Positions 1 through 7,445 of a stretch of 10,336 nt of DNA are shown in pieces. A program made the position numbers and the translations under genes. A model generated the notes under the pieces. It worked only from the letters and a program-made list of their open reading frames with translations, made no database searches and was not told the DNA's origin. How positions within the stretch are numbered: the stretch's first letter is position 1; the number at the start of each line of letters is the position of its first letter. This DNA comes from Gammaproteobacteria bacterium (GTDB lineage: Bacteria; Pseudomonadota; Gammaproteobacteria; GRL18), in NCBI GenBank assembly GCA_024511395.1, contig JANELJ010000042.1, forward strand, positions 1-10,336. The letters are read 5' to 3'.

Positions 1-117
1 ACTGCCCATTAGTAACTCAATAAAGGTTTTTGCGCTCCTAAGGGGTAGCGCTCGGGTTAAAAATGTTATGTAATAAAACAGTTCACCGGGGATATTGCTG
101 TATCCTTTGGTGTGCAT
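1..117 (-). CDS. Probable transposase, N-terminal part (runs off the left edge)
   Basis: The minus strand has an ATG at 117-115 followed by 39 open codons to the window edge. A perfect GGAGG Shine-Dalgarno (129-125) lies 7 nt upstream, which makes this a convincing gene start. The peptide begins MHTKGYSNIPGELFYY and continues through LTRALPLRSAKTFIELLMGS. The stretch resembling 'RS.(K/P)TFIELL.G' recalls the N-termini of DDE transposases of the IS701/IS4-like group. That is recognition from memory and not an alignment, and no catalytic residue falls inside the window. The gene points away from rimP. In many gammaproteobacteria the DNA before rimP holds secG and tRNA genes, so a mobile element here would be a local rearrangement. 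It could instead be another short conserved protein. I am confident that it is a start of translation and only moderately confident that it is a transposase. Confidence 0.55.
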   Translation of the reverse strand, partial: MHTKGYSNIPGELFYYITFLTRALPLRSAKTFIELLMGS

Positions 118-157
118 TGTGCAGCCTCCAGAAGTTTGTTTTTTCTTACTGAAGGCC

Positions 158-187
158 GCTTCTTAAAAGATAGCTCTTTTAAGAAGC
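158..187. repeat. Perfect 13-bp inverted repeat with 4-nt loop
   Basis: The arms GCTTCTTAAAAGA (158-170) and TCTTTTAAGAAGC (175-187) are exact reverse complements around the loop TAGC. A second short stem, GCAGC (186-190) with GCTGC (197-201), abuts it, and T-rich DNA (206-242) follows. The repeat lies 41 bp upstream of the leftward transposase-like start. It could be a hairpin near an IS end that blocks read-in transcription, or a rightward terminator-like structure. The sequence does not settle which. Confidence 0.7.
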
Positions 188-478
188 AGCAGCAATGCTG
201 CCGAATTTTTGTCAACTGTTTTTTGCTTTTTTTTACATTTTTTTCCTGTTATGGACTATCGGTTAACTGAGGTAATCAATAAATTTTAAATGATTCTCCT
301 TTTTGGGGGAGCTGAAACTCTAAACTTTAGTTCATAAACGATTGAATAATAATAAAGTTATGTTTGCTTTATATGAGTGTATCAAGCTTAAAAATAGAAC
401 AGTTATTTACTTTTGTATAGCTTTTAATCAGTGTACTGGTCAGAGTCTTATTTTTTTATTCATTTGGGAATAAAGAAC
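188..478. other. AT-rich non-coding gap
   Basis: I see no gene, tRNA or rRNA here. The longest ATG-initiated plus-strand reading frames are about 12-15 codons (starting near 253 and 290), have no Shine-Dalgarno and look random. The segment has runs of T (229-243, 450-457) and a small stem CTCC/GGAG near 294-312. It probably includes the outer end of the mobile element whose transposase starts at 117, but I could not place the terminal repeat. Confidence 0.5.
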
Positions 479-507
479 TTGCTATGAAATGCAGATAACC
501 CTATAAT
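479..507 (+). promoter_or_regulatory. Sigma-70 promoter for the rimP-nusA-infB operon
   Basis: The -35 box TTGCTA (479-484, four of six consensus bases) is separated by exactly 17 nt from a perfect -10 box TATAAT (502-507). The expected transcription start is about 513-515, in the stretch AGCGCA. This is the best promoter match before rimP and would give a leader of about 270 nt. There are no tRNA or secG genes between it and rimP, so it is likely the main operon promoter unless transcription enters from outside the window. Confidence 0.7.
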
Positions 508-513
508 CTAGCG

Positions 514-782
514 CATAAATTTTTTGCATTACATTTGGTGTTTTCAGGTGTTTTTAATGCAGAATTTATCATTTAAAATGAGAGATTGAATTCTCCAGCC
601 TGTATTTATCCTTAGGCTCAGGTTAGTTTTAGCTAGCTGGGTTAATTATTAATAACGGCTCTGCCGCTTATTACTGGATAAAGTAACAGGATTTTAAGAG
701 TGGGCCTTTGGCCCATTTTTTATTTGTAACGATTTTTTAAGAATGATTTTGTATCTTTGAGAGCAACTTGAGAACAGCATAA
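514..782 (+). promoter_or_regulatory. 5' leader of the rimP operon (attenuator region)
   Basis: This stretch lies between the inferred transcription start and rimP. It can form a stem between 522-531 and 555-564 (TTTTGCATTA with TAATGCAGAA, one G-U pair), a small CGGC/GCCG stem at 656-666, a TTACT/AGTAA stem at 671-686, and then the terminator at 699-725. A structured leader ending in an intrinsic terminator immediately before rimP is a known attenuator class (rimP leader) in gammaproteobacteria. In E. coli NusA influences expression of its own operon. I could not identify a clear antiterminator pairing by eye. No ORF that looks like a leader peptide is visible. Confidence 0.55.
699..725 (+). 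terminator. Intrinsic terminator / attenuator before rimP
   Basis: The arms TGGGCC (701-706) and GGCCCA (710-715) form a perfect GC-rich stem with a 3-nt loop, followed directly by T6 and ATTT (716-725). It sits downstream of the promoter at 479-507 and 57 nt before the rimP start, with no gene between. It must therefore either be read through or be regulated for the operon to be expressed. Confidence 0.85.
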
Positions 783-1250
783 ATGCCTGCTAAAACCCAA
801 CAACTTGATGAATTGCTTGAACCAGTAGTCAGTTCCATGGATTTTGAATTTGTTGGACTGGAATATATTTCACAGGGAAGGCATTCAATTTTACGAATTT
901 ATATTGATTCTGATAAGGGGATCAGTGTTGATGATTGTGCCGATGTTAGTCGTCAGCTAAGTGCTGTACTTGACGTAGAAGATCCCATTGCGACTGAATA
1001 TACTCTGGAAATATCCTCTCCGGGACTTGACCGGCCTTTGTTTAAACTGGATCAATATGAACGGTTTGCAGGTGAAGACGTAAAATTTAAAACCCTGAGA
1101 CTGCAGCTTGACAATGGTCAGCGTAAGTTCAAAGGCACAATAGAGTCAGTTGATAAAGAAAATCAGAATATAATTTTTATGGTGGATGGAGAACAGCTTG
1201 TTGTGCCGTTTGCCGATATAGATAAAGCAAATATTATTGCTAAATTTTAA
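783..1250 (+). CDS. rimP: Ribosome maturation factor RimP
   Basis: This is a cytoplasmic factor that binds the free 30S subunit and is needed for its efficient late maturation. The 155-residue product is close to the usual size of about 150. The family signature is plain: GISVDDCADVSRQLSAVLD at about residues 46-64, then LEISSPGLDRPLF at about 75-87, which is the RimP N-terminal domain. The C-terminal small beta-barrel domain runs from about residue 88 and includes GTIESVD and VPFADIDKANI. The ATG at 783 is chosen because the conserved N-terminal helix (LDELLEPVV) begins right after it. The Shine-Dalgarno is weak (GAG/GAGA elements at about 759-773). It is the first gene of the operon, with nusA following after 77 nt. 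The identification is secure. Confidence 0.96.
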   Translation: MPAKTQQLDELLEPVVSSMDFEFVGLEYISQGRHSILRIYIDSDKGISVDDCADVSRQLSAVLDVEDPIATEYTLEISSPGLDRPLFKLDQYERFAGEDVKFKTLRLQLDNGQRKFKGTIESVDKENQNIIFMVDGEQLVVPFADIDKANIIAKF

Positions 1251-1294
1251 TCAGGGCATAGGGGCAGGTTGCTCTTGGTATCCAGTTATTGATC

Positions 1295-1310
1295 TCCGAT
1301 AATAATCGGA
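1295..1310 (+). promoter_or_regulatory. Short hairpin just upstream of the nusA ribosome binding site
   Basis: TCCGAT (1295-1300) and ATCGGA (1305-1310) are perfect complements around the loop AATA. The stem ends 6 nt before the nusA Shine-Dalgarno AGGA (1317-1320). There is no T-tract, so it is not a terminator. It could be a processing site or could modulate nusA translation. The function is inferred from position only. Confidence 0.35.
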
Positions 1311-1327
1311 ACTGTTAGGACAAAAGT

Positions 1328-2884
1328 ATGAGTAAAGAAATTCTTCTGGTTGTTGGTACCGTTTCACATAAACGTGGTATTGAAAAAGATATAATTTTTG
1401 AAGCGCTTGAAAATGCATTAGCTTCGGCAACCAGAAAAAAAGCCGGTAAGGACATTGATGTCAGGGTATCAATTGACCGAACCACCGGAGATTATGAAAC
1501 TTTTCGCCGCTGGCAGGTGCTAGATGATGAAGTTGACCCCTTTGAATATTATGACAAGCAGGTTCTGCTGTCGAGAATCAAGGACGAACACCCGGATGTT
1601 AAACCCGGCGACTATATAGAAGAACCTATGGAATCCGTTGAGTTCGGTCGTATTGCAGCCCAGACAGCCAAACAGGTTATTGTACAGAAGGTTCGTGAAG
1701 CTGAGCGTCAGAAAGTGGTGAATGAATACCAGGAACGCATTGGCGAAATGCTTTCAGGAACGGTTAAGCGTATTGAGCGCGGCAATGTCATTGTTGATAT
1801 CGGCAATAATATTGATGCGATTATCAAGCATGAAGACATGATCCCCCGCGAACCAGTACGTAATGGTGACAGAACCCGCGGTTATCTGTATGAAGTCAAG
1901 TCCCAGAACCGGGGGCCGCAATTAAGCCTGAGCCGGGTTATGCCTGAATTTTTAATTCAGCTGTTTACAATTGAAGTTCCCGAAATCGGGGAAGGCCTGA
2001 TAGAAATTCATGGCGCGGCACGTGATCCCGGGCTGCGGGCCAAAATTGCTGTAGAAGCACATGAAGATCGCATTGATCCTGTGGGTGCCTGCGTCGGTAT
2101 GCGTGGTTCCAGAGTTCAGGTTATTTCTAATGAACTGGCCGGGGAACGGGTTGATATTATCTTATGGGATGAAAATCCGGCTCAGTTTGTTATTAACGCC
2201 ATGTCACCGGCAGAGGTTCAGTCCATTGTTGTAGATGAAGAAAGTCATTCCATGGATATTGCTGTTGAAGAATCCCAGCTTTCACTGGCCATTGGACGAA
2301 ATGGCCAGAACATTAAACTGGCTTCCCAGCTTACCGGTTGGGAACTCAATGTTATGACTGTAGAGGAAGCTGAAAGTAAAACTGAAGAAGAAGACCAGAA
2401 AATCATTAATCAGATGATGGATAACCTGAATATTGATGAAGATCTGGCTATTTTATTATTAAACGAAGGCTTTACCTCTCTGGAAGAAGTGGCTTATGTG
2501 CCGCTGCAGGAGATGCTGGAAATAGAAGAACTGGATGAAGATACGATAATGGCCCTGCGTGAAAGGGCCAAGGATGTACTGCTCACCAGGGCCATTCGTG
2601 ATGAAGAACAGCTCAGTGATGCTGAGCCTGCTACCGATTTACTGGAAATGGACGGCATGGATGAAACACTGGCTCATAAACTGGCCTCCAGAAACATTAT
2701 ATCCATGGAAGATCTGGCAGAACAGTCAGTAGACGAACTGCTTGATATAGAAGGTATAGATGAAGCCAAAGCGGCTGAATTGATTATGACCGCTCGAGCC
2801 CCGTGGTTTGCTGAGGAAGAACAGAACAATGGCACGGTCAGTGTCGATAAACCATCAGAACAGCAGCTAGAAGATAAGCAATAA
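1328..2884 (+). CDS. nusA: Transcription termination/antitermination factor NusA
   Basis: NusA binds RNA polymerase and nascent RNA. It promotes pausing and hairpin-dependent termination and takes part in antitermination complexes. The domains are in the usual order: RNAP-binding N-terminal domain (about 1-130, with GDYETFRRW at 54-62); S1 (about 135-200, [18 protein letters not shown]); KH1 with GMRG at 257-260; KH2 with GRNG at 323-326 and GWELNVMTV; and two acidic repeats (about 367-418 and 437-490, each with a helix-hairpin-helix-like LEIEELDE or LDIEGIDE segment). AR1 and AR2 are typical of E. coli-type NusA, and AR2 contacts the alpha-CTD there. At 518 residues it is somewhat longer than E. 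coli NusA (495). Part of the excess is a hydrophilic tail of about 25 residues after APWF at 491-494. The start has a Shine-Dalgarno AGGA 7 nt upstream. infB follows after 23 nt. Confidence 0.97.
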   Translation: MSKEILLVVGTVSHKRGIEKDIIFEALENALASATRKKAGKDIDVRVSIDRTTGDYETFRRWQVLDDEVDPFEYYDKQVLLSRIKDEHPDVKPGDYIEEPMESVEFGRIAAQTAKQVIVQKVREAERQKVVNEYQERIGEMLSGTVKRIERGNVIVDIGNNIDAIIKHEDMIPREPVRNGDRTRGYLYEVKSQNRGPQLSLSRVMPEFLIQLFTIEVPEIGEGLIEIHGAARDPGLRAKIAVEAHEDRIDPVGACVGMRGSRVQVISNELAGERVDIILWDENPAQFVINAMSPAEVQSIVVDEESHSMDIAVEESQLSLAIGRNGQNIKLASQLTGWELNVMTVEEAESKTEEEDQKIINQMMDNLNIDEDLAILLLNEGFTSLEEVAYVPLQEMLEIEELDEDTIMALRERAKDVLLTRAIRDEEQLSDAEPATDLLEMDGMDETLAHKLASRNIISMEDLAEQSVDELLDIEGIDEAKAAELIMTARAPWFAEEEQNNGTVSVDKPSEQQLEDKQ

Positions 2885-2907
2885 GCAGTTGGGCGAGGAG
2901 AGAAATC

Positions 2908-5460
2908 ATGTCAGAAACCAAAGTTAAAGAATTTGCCGAAACCGTCGGTACGCCCGTCGAACGACTGATCACACAGATGCATGGTGCCGGAATTAAAGTC
3001 GAAGGACCAGACTCAACCGTAACGGAAGAAGAAAAACAGCAATTGCTGGCTTATCTGCGTGACAAGCATGGTGCAGGCAGAACCAGCCTGAATAAAATCA
3101 CCCTGAAACGTAAAACCACAACCGAACTGACAGCAGCTTCAAGTTCTAAAAAAGGTGGTAAAAAAGTTAAGGTGGAAGTTCGCAAGAAACGAACCTATGT
3201 AAAACGCAGCGCCCTGGATGATACCCAACCAGCCCTTTCAGCAGAAGAAGAACTGCTTGAAACTAAGCGTCTGGAAGAGCAGAAGGCTGCAGAAGAACAG
3301 GCCAGGCTGGAAGCAGAAGCTGCAAGACAGGCCGAGGCAGCTAAAGCGGCAGAAGCGGCTTCTAAAAATGAAGAGGAAACAGAACAGGCGGTTGAAACCG
3401 GAACTTTTGAAGAGCCTTCAGCCAAGTCAACCGAACAGCTTGAAATTGAAGAGCGGGCCAGAAAGCAGACCAGGCCTATTCTTAAGGAAGCCCCCAGACC
3501 TGACAAGACCACAAAAGCCAAACAGAGACATCCTGATAAACCCAAGTTCTCTGATAAAGACAAGAAAAGCAGCAAGTCTACCGGCCGATCCCGTAAAGGC
3601 AAACTGAGTGTTGATGAAAAGCAGGGTGGTAAAGGTCGTTTCAAGAAGAAAAGAACTTCCGCACCTAATATTGAAACCAAGCACGTGTTTGAAATGCCGA
3701 CTGAGAAGAAAGTACTGGAAATTCCAGTGCCTGAAACTATCAAGGTTGGTGATCTGGCACAGAAAATGTCGGTTAAAGCCGGTGAAATTATTAAAATTAT
3801 GATGAATATGGGCAGCATGGTTACCATTAACCAGATGCTGGATCAGGAAACCGCATCCATCGTTATAGAAGAAATGGGCCATATACCAGTTGCCATGAAA
3901 AACGATGAAATTGAAGACACCCTGATGGAAACTCATAATGAAGGCGAAGCCGTGCCAAGGGCTCCGGTGGTTACAATTATGGGGCATGTTGACCATGGTA
4001 AAACTTCATTACTGGATTATATTCGTGAGTCTAAAGTGACAGAAGGGGAAGCCGGGGGCATTACCCAGCATATTGGTGCTTATCATGTGGAGACTGATAA
4101 AGGCATGATCACCTTCCTTGATACTCCCGGACACGCCGCCTTCACTGCCATGCGTTCTCGTGGTGCCAATGCGACGGATATCGTTATTGTTGTCGTTGCA
4201 GCAGATGACGGTGTTAAGCCTCAGACCAAGGAAGCCATTCAGCATGCTAAGGCAGCCGATGTGCCTATTATTGTTGCAATCAATAAGATAGATAAGGAAG
4301 CCGCTGATCCTGAACGAGTTAAGAATGAACTGGCGGCTCTGGATGTGATCCCTGAAGAGTGGGGTGGTGATGTCATGTTTATGCCTGTGTCCGCGAAAAC
4401 CGGTAAAGGTATTGATGAACTGCTTGATGCCATTTCTGTGACCGCTGAAGTAATGGAACTGACGGCTATTCCTGATGGTCCTGCCAAAGGCGTGGTTATT
4501 GAATCACGCCTGGACAGGGGCCGTGGTGTAGTAGTCACCATCCTGGTTCAGGAAGGTGTACTGAAAAAAGGTGATATCATTATTGCCGGTCAGGACTACG
4601 GACGTATTCGTGCCATGGTTGATGAAAATGGTAAGACCATCAAGGAAGCCGGACCTTCTATCCCGATTGAAGTGCTTGGGCTTTCCGGCACACCGGCCGC
4701 TGGTGCGGAAGTCATGGTGGTTAAGGATGAACGTAAAGCACGGGAAGTGGCTATGTTCCGTCAGGGTAAATACCGTGATGTTAAACTGGCTCGTCAGCAG
4801 GCCGCCAAGCTGGAAAATATGTTTACCCAGATGGAAAGCGGTGATGTTAAGACCATTAATATTGTGCTTAAAGCCGATGTGCAGGGTTCTGTAGAAGCAA
4901 TTTCTGAATCACTGAAAAAACTTTCTACCGATGAAGTCAAGGTCAATATTGTGGCTGATGGTGTAGGTGGAATCAATGGTTCTGATGCGCAGCTGGCTGT
5001 GGCTTCCGGGGCTATTATTATTGGCTTCAATGTCCGTGCCGATGCGACGGCGAAAAAGATCATTGAAACAGAAGATATTGATCTGCATTACTACAGTATT
5101 ATTTATGATCTGCTGGATGAAGTTAAATCTGCAATGACCGGTATGCTGTCACCTGAATTCAAGGAAGAAATTATTGGTCTGGCTGAAGTACGTGATGTGT
5201 TCCGTTCTCCCAAGCTTGGTGCTATTGCCGGCTGTATGGTTATAGACGGTGTGGTTAAACGCAGCAATCCTATTCGTATACTGCGTGATAATGTGGTTAT
5301 TTATGAAGGTGAGCTTGAATCACTGCGCCGCTTTAAAGATGATGTACAGGAAGTTAAAAACGGTATGGAATGCGGTATCGGCGTTAAAAACTACAATGAT
5401 GTCAAGCCCGGTGATCAGATTGAAGTGTACGAGCGTGTTCAGGTTAAAAGAACACTGTAG
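2908..5460 (+). CDS. infB: Translation initiation factor IF-2
   Basis: IF2 is the GTPase that brings fMet-tRNA to the 30S subunit and promotes 50S joining. The 850-residue product has the large gammaproteobacterial architecture: a first IF2_N domain (about 1-52); a highly charged Glu/Ala/Lys/Arg-rich linker (about 53-265), partly a predicted coiled coil; a second IF2_N domain (about 272-323, [16 protein letters not shown]); the G domain; and domains II-IV. The GTPase motifs are intact: G1 GHVDHGKT 359-366, G3 DTPGH 405-409, G4 NKID 459-462 and G5 SAKTG 495-499. The C-terminal fMet-tRNA-binding domain ends with [20 protein letters not shown]. The ATG has a strong Shine-Dalgarno GAGGAG (2895-2900) 7 nt upstream. 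In E. coli shorter IF2 forms arise from internal starts. I did not find a clear internal site here. Confidence 0.97.
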   Translation: MSETKVKEFAETVGTPVERLITQMHGAGIKVEGPDSTVTEEEKQQLLAYLRDKHGAGRTSLNKITLKRKTTTELTAASSSKKGGKKVKVEVRKKRTYVKRSALDDTQPALSAEEELLETKRLEEQKAAEEQARLEAEAARQAEAAKAAEAASKNEEETEQAVETGTFEEPSAKSTEQLEIEERARKQTRPILKEAPRPDKTTKAKQRHPDKPKFSDKDKKSSKSTGRSRKGKLSVDEKQGGKGRFKKKRTSAPNIETKHVFEMPTEKKVLEIPVPETIKVGDLAQKMSVKAGEIIKIMMNMGSMVTINQMLDQETASIVIEEMGHIPVAMKNDEIEDTLMETHNEGEAVPRAPVVTIMGHVDHGKTSLLDYIRESKVTEGEAGGITQHIGAYHVETDKGMITFLDTPGHAAFTAMRSRGANATDIVIVVVAADDGVKPQTKEAIQHAKAADVPIIVAINKIDKEAADPERVKNELAALDVIPEEWGGDVMFMPVSAKTGKGIDELLDAISVTAEVMELTAIPDGPAKGVVIESRLDRGRGVVVTILVQEGVLKKGDIIIAGQDYGRIRAMVDENGKTIKEAGPSIPIEVLGLSGTPAAGAEVMVVKDERKAREVAMFRQGKYRDVKLARQQAAKLENMFTQMESGDVKTINIVLKADVQGSVEAISESLKKLSTDEVKVNIVADGVGGINGSDAQLAVASGAIIIGFNVRADATAKKIIETEDIDLHYYSIIYDLLDEVKSAMTGMLSPEFKEEIIGLAEVRDVFRSPKLGAIAGCMVIDGVVKRSNPIRILRDNVVIYEGELESLRRFKDDVQEVKNGMECGIGVKNYNDVKPGDQIEVYERVQVKRTL

Positions 5461-5496
5461 TCCTTTTTACAGCTAACTAAATACAGGCAGTAAGCA

Positions 5497-5901
5497 ATGG
5501 CAGGTAGTCAGAATCGCAGTCGACGGGTTGGTGAACTTATCCAGAGGGAACTGGCTACTATGCTAATGCGTGAGGTTAAAGATCCTCGCTTATCTATGGT
5601 ATCCATTACTGCCGTGGATGTTACCCGTGATCTTGGACTGGCACGGGTTTACTATACTGTTATTAATTCTGATCAGGATGTCAGTCTGCTGGACGATGTC
5701 AGACAGGGACTGGACAGAGCCAGTGGTTTTTTACGTCATGAACTGGGTCAGCGGATCACACTGCGTATTGTGCCACAGTTACAGTTTCGCTATGACGAAT
5801 CAGTACAACATGGTGCCCGACTGACCCAGCTTATTGATAAGGTCGTTGAAGAAGATAAAAAACATCATCAATCCTTTGATAAAGACGACCAGACAGACTG
5901 A
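5497..5901 (+). CDS. rbfA: 30S ribosome-binding factor RbfA
   Basis: RbfA is a small KH-fold protein that binds the immature 30S subunit near the 5' end of 16S rRNA and assists late maturation, notably in the cold. The 134-residue product has the family size and core motifs: RVGELIQRELATMLMREVKDPRL near residues 10-32, then SITAVDVTRDLGLARVYYTV, then ASGFLRHELGQRITLRIVPQLQFRYDESV. The charged, Lys/Asp-rich tail (EEDKKHHQSFDKDDQTD) is typical. The start follows infB by 36 nt with only a weak CAGG Shine-Dalgarno at 5484-5487, so translation may depend on coupling. truB begins 7 nt after the stop, the usual tight rbfA-truB pairing. Confidence 0.95.
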   Translation: MAGSQNRSRRVGELIQRELATMLMREVKDPRLSMVSITAVDVTRDLGLARVYYTVINSDQDVSLLDDVRQGLDRASGFLRHELGQRITLRIVPQLQFRYDESVQHGARLTQLIDKVVEEDKKHHQSFDKDDQTD

Positions 5902-5908
5902 ATCATTC

Positions 5909-6883
5909 ATGGCACGTAGAAAAAAAGGCCGTCCTGTCAATGGCATTCTTGTTCTTGATAAACCTTCAGGCATAACATCTAATGCCGCATTACAGAAAGT
6001 AAAACGACTCTTTGATGCTCAGAAAGCCGGTCATACCGGCAGTCTGGATCCCCTTGCCACCGGTGTGTTACCCATTTGCCTGGGTGAAGCCACCAAACTT
6101 TCCCATTACCTGCTTGATGCTCATAAACGATACCGGGCAAAATGCTTCCTCGGTACGATGACGACTACCGGCGATTCTGAAGGGGAAATACTGGAGCAGC
6201 GTCCGGTAGCTGAACTGGATGAAGCCCGTTTGCTGGACTTACTGGAAACCTTTAAAGGCACTCAGCAACAGATGCCTCCCATGTATTCGGCATTAAAACA
6301 TAATGGCCGCCCTCTGTATGAATATGCCAGAAATGGTATCGAAATTGAGCGTAAAAGCCGCGAAATCACCATTGTTGAGTTAAACCTTCTAAATTTTGAG
6401 TGGTCCCCGGATAACCCCGATGGAAGTCCTTTTATTGAGATTGAAGTACTTTGCTCCAAGGGAACTTATATTCGTTCGCTGTGTGAAGATATCGGCCGAG
6501 CTTTAGGCTGTGGCGCCCATATTGCAGAGCTTCGACGTCTGGAAGCTGAACCTTTTACTCTGTCCCAGGCTGTCAGCCTGGAACAACTGGCACAGCAGGA
6601 AGATTTTGCTCAACGAGAAAACTTGCTGCTGCCGGTTGATTTGGCCATAGCCGGTTTCCCTGCCGTTCACCTCAGCAGTGAGGAAAAGGGGTGCATAGAA
6701 CATGGCCATGAAGTTGAGTTTAAAGGCGATAGTGAGCATAAAGCCATTAGCGAACATAAAGCCTTAAATAATCATAAAACTGGCAATATGGATTTTCGGC
6801 TGTATTTTAATAATACCCTGATTGCACTGGCGGTTCTTGATCAAAACGGTAAGTTAAAACCCAAACGATTACTGTTTTTATAA
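5909..6883 (+). CDS. truB: tRNA pseudouridine(55) synthase TruB
   Basis: TruB converts U55 to pseudouridine in the T-loop of tRNAs and also acts as a tRNA chaperone. The 324-residue product matches the bacterial family (E. coli 314). The catalytic motif AGHTGSLDPLATGVLP is present, with the nucleophile Asp47 (E. coli Asp48), and RYR has Tyr75 (E. coli Tyr76). PPMYSALKHNGRPLYEYAR and the CSKGTYIRSLCEDIG motif follow. The C-terminal part (about 240-324) is a PUA-like domain. The ATG at 5909 is chosen because family proteins start with RRKKGRPVNGILVLDKPSG. An upstream in-frame TTG at 5834 would overlap rbfA and add non-conserved residues. The Shine-Dalgarno is poor, which suggests coupling to rbfA 7 nt upstream. 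Residues 275-292 form an unusual repeat-derived insert (see 6731-6784). Confidence 0.95.
   Translation: MARRKKGRPVNGILVLDKPSGITSNAALQKVKRLFDAQKAGHTGSLDPLATGVLPICLGEATKLSHYLLDAHKRYRAKCFLGTMTTTGDSEGEILEQRPVAELDEARLLDLLETFKGTQQQMPPMYSALKHNGRPLYEYARNGIEIERKSREITIVELNLLNFEWSPDNPDGSPFIEIEVLCSKGTYIRSLCEDIGRALGCGAHIAELRRLEAEPFTLSQAVSLEQLAQQEDFAQRENLLLPVDLAIAGFPAVHLSSEEKGCIEHGHEVEFKGDSEHKAISEHKALNNHKTGNMDFRLYFNNTLIALAVLDQNGKLKPKRLLFL
6731..6784 (+). repeat. 18-bp tandem repeat (three degenerate units) inside truB
   Basis: Three consecutive 18-nt units (6731-6748, 6749-6766, 6767-6784) share the core AxxxATAAAxC and encode SEHKAI, SEHKAL and NNHKTG. Units 1 and 2 differ at few positions, and unit 3 is more diverged. 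The insert is in frame, so TruB stays intact. It falls in the less conserved C-terminal domain and is rich in His and Lys, probably forming a surface loop. Confidence 0.7.
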
Positions 6884-6967
6884 TGGCGGCTGTAACCATC
6901 TGATTTTATCCGTCATTTTAGTGGTCATTGAGTATTTTATATTGAGAATTTAAAGCGGGTTTAATGC

Positions 6968-6996
6968 TTGTTTAATATCAGTTGAACAGGTAAAAT
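6968..6996 (+). promoter_or_regulatory. Candidate promoter upstream of rpsO
   Basis: TTGTTT (6968-6973, only TTG well matched) lies 17 nt before TAAAAT (6991-6996, five of six consensus bases). The expected start is about 7003, only a few bases before the hairpin at 7010. E. coli rpsO has its own promoter in the same place, between truB and rpsO, which supports a promoter in this gap. A second TATAAT-like hexamer at 7046-7051 has no good -35 box. I cannot tell which is used. Confidence 0.4.
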
Positions 6997-7009
6997 ACGC
7001 ACCTTTACG

Positions 7010-7035
7010 GGATCGTAATAGTACGATTCTTTTTT
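7010..7035 (+). terminator. Hairpin with T6 tract between truB and rpsO
   Basis: GGATCGTA (7010-7017) pairs with TACGATTC (7022-7029), eight pairs including one G-U, around the loop ATAG. T6 follows at 7030-7035. It has the form of an intrinsic terminator but the stem is AT-rich, so it is probably partial. It could end the truB transcript, or attenuate a transcript starting near 7003. Confidence 0.5.
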
Positions 7036-7045
7036 AGCAACACTC

Positions 7046-7118
7046 TATAATTGAGTTGCACCGGTTTAAATCAGGATAATCGATTTTTTCTGGTACTTTA
7101 ATATTTTAGGAGTAATAC
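7046..7118 (+). promoter_or_regulatory. rpsO leader with possible S15-responsive structure
   Basis: The stretch before rpsO holds TATAAT (7046-7051), a possible stem ACCGG (7060-7064) with CTGGT (7090-7094, one G-U), and the Shine-Dalgarno AGGAG (7108-7112), 6 nt before the ATG. In E. coli, S15 represses its own translation by binding a structured leader that overlaps the ribosome binding site. Whether this leader does the same is an inference, as leader structures for S15 differ widely between bacteria. Confidence 0.3.
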
Positions 7119-7385
7119 ATGATTTCTGCACAACAAAAAAGCGCAATAATTGAAGAACACAGCCGCGGTACGAATGATACAGGTTCCCCCGAAGTTCAGG
7201 TAGCCCTGTTAACAGCCCGCATCCTGGATCTGACAGAACACTTTAAAGAACACAAGCATGATTTCCATTCCCGCCAGGGTTTGTTAAGAATGGTCAGCAA
7301 ACGTCGTAAAATGCTGGATTACCTGAAGAAAAAAGACGTTGAGCGTTATCGTGCACTTATCACTAAACTGGGTCTGCGTAAGTAA
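7119..7385 (+). CDS. rpsO: 30S ribosomal protein S15
   Basis: S15 is a primary binder of the central domain of 16S rRNA, organising the three-way junction of helices 20-22, and later contributes to a bridge with the 50S subunit. The 88-residue product matches the family size (E. coli 89 with its initiator Met). Conserved blocks are visible: [19 protein letters not shown] (about 17-35), [19 protein letters not shown] (about 38-56) with the rRNA-contacting HDFHSR, and the terminal [15 protein letters not shown] and [13 protein letters not shown]. It has the best-spaced Shine-Dalgarno in the cluster (AGGAG, 6 nt), which fits a highly expressed ribosomal protein. pnp follows after 60 nt, the conserved rpsO-pnp pair. 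I see no intrinsic terminator in that gap, although E. coli has one there. Confidence 0.97.
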   Translation: MISAQQKSAIIEEHSRGTNDTGSPEVQVALLTARILDLTEHFKEHKHDFHSRQGLLRMVSKRRKMLDYLKKKDVERYRALITKLGLRK

Positions 7386-7445
7386 CCACCCCGTAAGATA
7401 AATCAATTCTCATACAATAGCCGAATATAACGGAGCAAAAGTAGC

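Noticed and set aside
253..340. Very short plus-strand frames (12-15 codons) in the AT-rich gap
   Set aside because: No Shine-Dalgarno, no conserved content, and the length is expected by chance.
118..782. tRNA-Leu, tRNA-Met or secG expected upstream of rimP
   Set aside because: I looked for acceptor and T-loop signatures and for a SecG-like frame and found none in this interval.
3195..3827. Long minus-strand open frame (210 codons) and another at 3427-3996 antisense to infB
   Set aside because: Both lie opposite the Glu/Ala/Lys-rich linker and IF2_N region of infB. The first is Ser/Ala/Leu low-complexity, as expected from the antisense of GAA/GCA codons, neither has a ribosome binding site or recognisable domain, and infB is intact here.
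5834..5908. Upstream TTG start that would lengthen TruB by 25 residues
   Set aside because: It overlaps rbfA and adds non-conserved residues. The family N-terminus begins at the ATG at 5909.
7386..7445. Terminator or RNase III hairpin between rpsO and pnp as in E. coli
   Set aside because: No stem with a T-tract and no long hairpin is visible in the 60-nt gap. A TACAAT hexamer at 7413-7418 lacks a -35 partner.
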